Below are positions 15,335 through 18,102 of a stretch of DNA of 18,102 nt, piece after piece. A program made the position numbers and the translations under genes. The notes below the pieces were generated by a model. That model was given only the letters and a program-made list of their open reading frames with translations, did not search any database and had not been told where the DNA came from. The DNA is from Chitinophagaceae bacterium UBA2467. GTDB lineage: Bacteria > Bacteroidota > Bacteroidia > Chitinophagales > Chitinophagaceae. How positions within the stretch are numbered: position 1 is the stretch's first letter; each line of letters opens with the position of its first letter. The DNA is taken from NCBI GenBank assembly GCA_002342205.1, contig DDPN01000035.1, positions 9,375 through 27,476 of the forward strand. The letters are read 5' to 3'.

Positions 15335-16612
15335 TCAGGCTTTTACCAACACGCGATCTTCTTGCTGGTGCGTATACCAAAACCAAGCGCTACTTCCCAA
15401 GGAAAAGAGTAGATAACTCTTTACTACTATAGTTGCGTCTGTAAAGTGACTGGAAAGTCCAAACCAATCTTGTTGAAAATATAGAATAGTAAAACCGCCC
15501 ACTGCTTTTAGAAGTTCCCAAAAAAGTGCAAATGGCTTACGGTCCATAAATTCAGTTAGCGCGTATACATAGATAAAAATGAAGGCCCCATAGTAATAGA
15601 TGTAAGTGGTGTTCAACTCATTAATAGCTGCAATAGATCCAAACAGATAAGAAATAAAAAGCAGTAAAAAAACGAGCTGTGTCCATGCCCAACTGGTAAA
15701 TAATAGCGATGTTCTCGTATCATATTTTTCAAATTGATAGACGTTTTCAATTTTTTGGACTGGATATTTTTCTTGAACATCTGCAGGTCTATATCCTGTT
15801 TTTTTAAACCAAAGCGTTAGTTTATCGCTCCAGTTGCGGGTACGCCAGCTATCGGTTATCAGTAGCCAAAGATGTTGAAAGTTGATACGGATTGGATTCC
15901 AGGTTCGTGCTGGACGCGTAATTCCATAAACGGGAGGAATCTCTTTTTTTTCTTCTGCAAAAGTTCCAAAAAGCTTATCCCAAATGATAAATATCTGGGA
16001 AAGATTTTTATCCATGTACTCTGGATTGATTGCATGGTGTACCCGGTGATGGGAGGGGGTTACAATAATTTTTTCTAACCAACCCATTTTATCAATGTGG
16101 CGGGTGTGATACCAAAATTGTGCAAACAAATGCAACGGAGCAATGGTACTAATGACTTGTTGAGGAATTCCAAGTATTGCTGCCGGTAATAAAAGAATAG
16201 TGAATAAATTGAAAAACGCTGAAATACTTTGGCGTAATGCACAGGCTAAATTGAATTCTTCACTACTATGGTGAATAACGTGGAGATTCCAAAACAGATT
16301 AATCTGGTGGCTCCATCGATGAATCCAGTAGCCATTGAAATCCAAAATTATAAAAGTGATCAGGTAAACAACCCAGGTGTTTTCAATAGAAGTAACAGCA
16401 AAATGCTTTAGTAAAAAAGGATAGATTGCAATTACGATGGTTAATTCTAAAACGCTTTTTGTTACATTGGTAACACCTGAGCTCAATGAAGAAATCATGT
16501 CCATTTGTCGAACGGTGTCAAAGCCCTTAAATCGACCATAAAGTTTCTCGAAAAGAACTAATGCCAAAAAAGCAGGCATCGCGATTAATAATATTTTTCC
16601 GTAGGTTTCCAT
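15335..16612 (-). CDS. Fatty acid hydroxylase/sterol desaturase family membrane protein
   Basis: A 425-residue integral membrane di-iron enzyme. The histidine clusters of the family are present: His98/His102 (HRWSH), His111/His114/His115 (HVIHH), His169/His172 (YHTRH) and His189/His192/His193 (HRVHH). Membrane segments lie near 6-22, 52-70, 80-96 and 130-150, and again near 302-328, 337-355, 363-379 and 397-413. The C-terminal four-helix part is an extension beyond the usual catalytic domain, as in alkylglycerol monooxygenase-like proteins, so hydroxylation or cleavage of a lipid is plausible. The actual lipid cannot be read from the sequence. It sits in reverse orientation between the two halves of the hydroxyproline cluster, with 63 bases to the epimerase start, and has no obvious role in that pathway. 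Confidence 0.88.
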   Translation of the reverse strand: METYGKILLIAMPAFLALVLFEKLYGRFKGFDTVRQMDMISSLSSGVTNVTKSVLELTIVIAIYPFLLKHFAVTSIENTWVVYLITFIILDFNGYWIHRWSHQINLFWNLHVIHHSSEEFNLACALRQSISAFFNLFTILLLPAAILGIPQQVISTIAPLHLFAQFWYHTRHIDKMGWLEKIIVTPSHHRVHHAINPEYMDKNLSQIFIIWDKLFGTFAEEKKEIPPVYGITRPARTWNPIRINFQHLWLLITDSWRTRNWSDKLTLWFKKTGYRPADVQEKYPVQKIENVYQFEKYDTRTSLLFTSWAWTQLVFLLLFISYLFGSIAAINELNTTYIYYYGAFIFIYVYALTEFMDRKPFALFWELLKAVGGFTILYFQQDWFGLSSHFTDATIVVKSYLLFSLGSSAWFWYTHQQEDRVLVKA

Positions 16613-16675
16613 GGTATAAATCTGTACGAATTTACTTTGATTAGTTGATATCTTTACTACCTAATCCTCTTTGCC

Positions 16676-17689
16676 ATGAACGCTGTTTTTCATTGTATTG
16701 ATGCGCATACTTGTGGTAATCCTGTTCGCTTAGTGCGGCAAGGCGGACCCCAATTAGAAGGCTTAACAATGAGTGAAAAGCGTCTTCATTTCATGCGAGA
16801 ATTTGATTGGATTCGTAAGGGGTTAATGTTTGAGCCTAGAGGGCATGATATGATGAGTGGTAGTATTCTATATCCGCCGCATGATCCTCAAAATGATGTA
16901 GCCGTTCTTTTTATAGAAACAAGTGGCTGTCTGCCTATGTGTGGTCATGGAACTATAGGTACTATTACGATAGCAATAGAAGAGGGACTTATTAAGCCTC
17001 GAATTCCTGGTACATTACGAATGGAAGCACCTGCTGGCTTAATACAAATTAAATACGGTAGCACATACAAAGGGGATAAACTGAAGGTGGATTGGGTAGA
17101 GCTTACTAACGTCCCTTCTTTTTTACACACCAAAGAGCTTGAGGTGGATTGTCCTGGATTAGGCTTGTTGACCGTTGACATTTCGTATGGCGGTAATTTT
17201 TATGCAATTGTCGATCCACAAAAAAACTTTAAAGGGCTTGAATATTACAAGGCTGAGCAACTGGTTGCTTATTCAAGAGTTTTACGTCAACAGATTAATG
17301 AATTAGTGGAGGTGGCACATCCCCTTGATGCCACAATTAAGGGATGTAGTCATATTTTATGGACAGGTAGTGTAATCAACCCTACTTCTACTGCGCGAAA
17401 TGCTGTTTTTTATGGAGATAAAGCGATTGATCGATCACCTTGTGGTACGGGAACCAGTGCTCGTATGGCACAATGGGCCGCTACTGGAAAATTAAAGGTG
17501 GGGGATCGTTTTATACATGAGAGTATCATTGGAAGCACGTTTGAGGGTTGTGTAGAGGGTATAACTAAGGTTGGCGGCTATGATGCAATTATCCCCTCTA
17601 TTAGAGGGTGGGCAAAAGTATATGGGTATAACACAATCACAATAGATGAAGCGGATGATCCTTATGCGTTTGGGTTTCAAGTAATTTAA
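16676..17689 (+). CDS. 4-hydroxyproline 2-epimerase (proline racemase family)
   Basis: A 337-residue member of the proline racemase superfamily. Both catalytic cysteines are present: Cys89 in PMCGHGTIG and Cys256 in DRSPCGTGTSARMA. This argues against trans-3-hydroxyproline dehydratases, where the second cysteine is replaced. The N-terminal DAHTCGNPVRLV and RGHDMMSGS segments fit the hydroxyproline epimerase branch. The reaction would convert trans-4-hydroxy-L-proline to cis-4-hydroxy-D-proline, the first step of the pathway whose later steps are encoded at 12954-15334 and 17699 onward. It starts 63 bases from the divergently transcribed desaturase gene; TTACTTTG (16632-16639), one mismatch from TAnnTTTG, may be its promoter. 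Proline racemase cannot be fully excluded, but the gene context strongly favours hydroxyproline. Confidence 0.9.
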   Translation: MNAVFHCIDAHTCGNPVRLVRQGGPQLEGLTMSEKRLHFMREFDWIRKGLMFEPRGHDMMSGSILYPPHDPQNDVAVLFIETSGCLPMCGHGTIGTITIAIEEGLIKPRIPGTLRMEAPAGLIQIKYGSTYKGDKLKVDWVELTNVPSFLHTKELEVDCPGLGLLTVDISYGGNFYAIVDPQKNFKGLEYYKAEQLVAYSRVLRQQINELVEVAHPLDATIKGCSHILWTGSVINPTSTARNAVFYGDKAIDRSPCGTGTSARMAQWAATGKLKVGDRFIHESIIGSTFEGCVEGITKVGGYDAIIPSIRGWAKVYGYNTITIDEADDPYAFGFQVI

Positions 17690-17698
17690 TTAAAGTAT

Positions 17699-18102
17699 AT
17701 GCATGTTGTAATAATTGGCGGAGGAATCATTGGACTAAGCAGTGCGTTTTATTTACGTAAAGCAGGGCATTCAATTACTGTGATTGACCAAGCAGACTTT
17801 TTGTCAAATTGCTCGCAGGGAAATGCAGGTTATATCTGTCCCAGCCACTTTATACCTCTTGCTACACCCGGAATAGTTAAACAGGGTTTAAAGTGGATGT
17901 TTGATTCTAAAAGTCCATTTTATGTACAGCCTACCTTAGATTGGAATTTGATACAGTGGGGGTGGCATTTTGTTCGTTCCTCTACCACTAATCGCGCAGC
18001 CGCTGCTGCAGTTCCATTGCGTGATATTTCATTGTTAAGTAAAAAAGAATATTCAAACTGGTCTCAATTACCAGGATTTGAGTTCTTGTACCAGCAAAAA
18101 GG
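17699..18102 (+). CDS. DadA-like FAD oxidoreductase, probable cis-4-hydroxy-D-proline dehydrogenase (N-terminal part)
   Basis: About 134 codons are visible from ATG 17699 to the right edge, with no stop. The translation MHVVIIGGGIIGLSSAFYLR has the FAD-binding GGGIIG (7-12), the acidic residue ending strand 2 (Asp30 in TVIDQ), and then SNCSQGNAGYICPSHFIPLA, which matches the post-Rossmann CSxxNAG region of D-amino acid dehydrogenases (DAO/DadA family). Because it follows the epimerase by 9 bases, the likely substrate is cis-4-hydroxy-D-proline, oxidised to 1-pyrroline-4-hydroxy-2-carboxylate. The catalytic C-terminal half is outside the window, so substrate choice rests on the operon. Confidence 0.88.
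   Translation, partial: MHVVIIGGGIIGLSSAFYLRKAGHSITVIDQADFLSNCSQGNAGYICPSHFIPLATPGIVKQGLKWMFDSKSPFYVQPTLDWNLIQWGWHFVRSSTTNRAAAAAVPLRDISLLSKKEYSNWSQLPGFEFLYQQK

Noticed and set aside
16676..17689. trans-3-hydroxy-L-proline dehydratase
   Set aside because: The second catalytic cysteine (Cys256) is present, whereas the dehydratases have Thr or Ser there.
1..18102. CRISPR array, tRNA, rRNA, insertion sequence or phage genes
   Set aside because: No regularly spaced repeats, cloverleaf-like segments, transposase motifs or structural phage genes were seen on either strand.

Overview
The window looks like a chromosomal segment of a Bacteroidota bacterium, probably of the Chitinophagaceae or a close relative (the family is an inference; the phylum is well supported). 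Pointers to the phylum are the order rpmB-rpmG-DUF4295/bL38-ftsY-rimO, exact TAnnTTTG promoter boxes, few Shine-Dalgarno sequences, an SPOR-less CCDC81-type HU membrane protein, and a plug-less TonB-receptor-like outer membrane barrel paired with a very long TPR protein. Base composition is AT-rich and looks even throughout. I see no insertion sequence, phage gene, tRNA, rRNA or CRISPR array. No stretch without a gene exceeds 190 bases.

Layout, left to right. (1) Minus strand, 1-1003: a DoxX-family membrane protein followed at 5 bases by the N-terminal half of cinA, which runs off the left edge. (2) Plus strand, 1143-7364: four genes packed with gaps or overlaps of a few bases: a secreted 1006-residue TPR protein, a 556-residue outer membrane beta-barrel, a 212-residue HU-CCDC81-like membrane-anchored protein and a zinc-ribbon SAM methyltransferase. 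This is the least understood part of the window and the best candidate for an undescribed envelope system. (3) Minus strand, 7358-9736: a lipoprotein glutaminyl-peptide cyclotransferase and, upstream of it and separated by a strong hairpin, dihydrolipoyl dehydrogenase (lpdA). (4) Plus strand, 9925-12918: rpmB, rpmG, the small ribosomal protein bL38 (DUF4295), a terminator-like hairpin, then ftsY and rimO, which overlap by ATGA. Two identical TACCTTTG promoter boxes face away from each other between lpdA and rpmB. (5) Plus strand, 12954-18102: a trans-4-hydroxy-L-proline catabolic cluster.

The hydroxyproline cluster holds all four expected enzyme types: 4-hydroxyproline 2-epimerase (16676), a DadA-like FAD oxidoreductase for cis-4-hydroxy-D-proline (17699, cut by the right edge), a DapA-family 1-pyrroline-4-hydroxy-2-carboxylate deaminase (12954) and a 2-oxoglutarate-semialdehyde dehydrogenase (13865). 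Together they would turn hydroxyproline, for instance from collagen or plant cell wall glycoproteins, into 2-oxoglutarate. The set is split into two pairs by an oppositely oriented fatty acid hydroxylase/sterol desaturase family gene (15335-16612).

Small genes and start choices that depart from a naive longest-ORF reading: rpmB starts at 9925, not at 9772; bL38 is only 56 residues (10394-10564); DoxX is placed at ATG 1003 rather than TTG 1012; the HU-like gene starts with TTG and the methyltransferase probably with GTG, each overlapping the stop codon of the gene before it.
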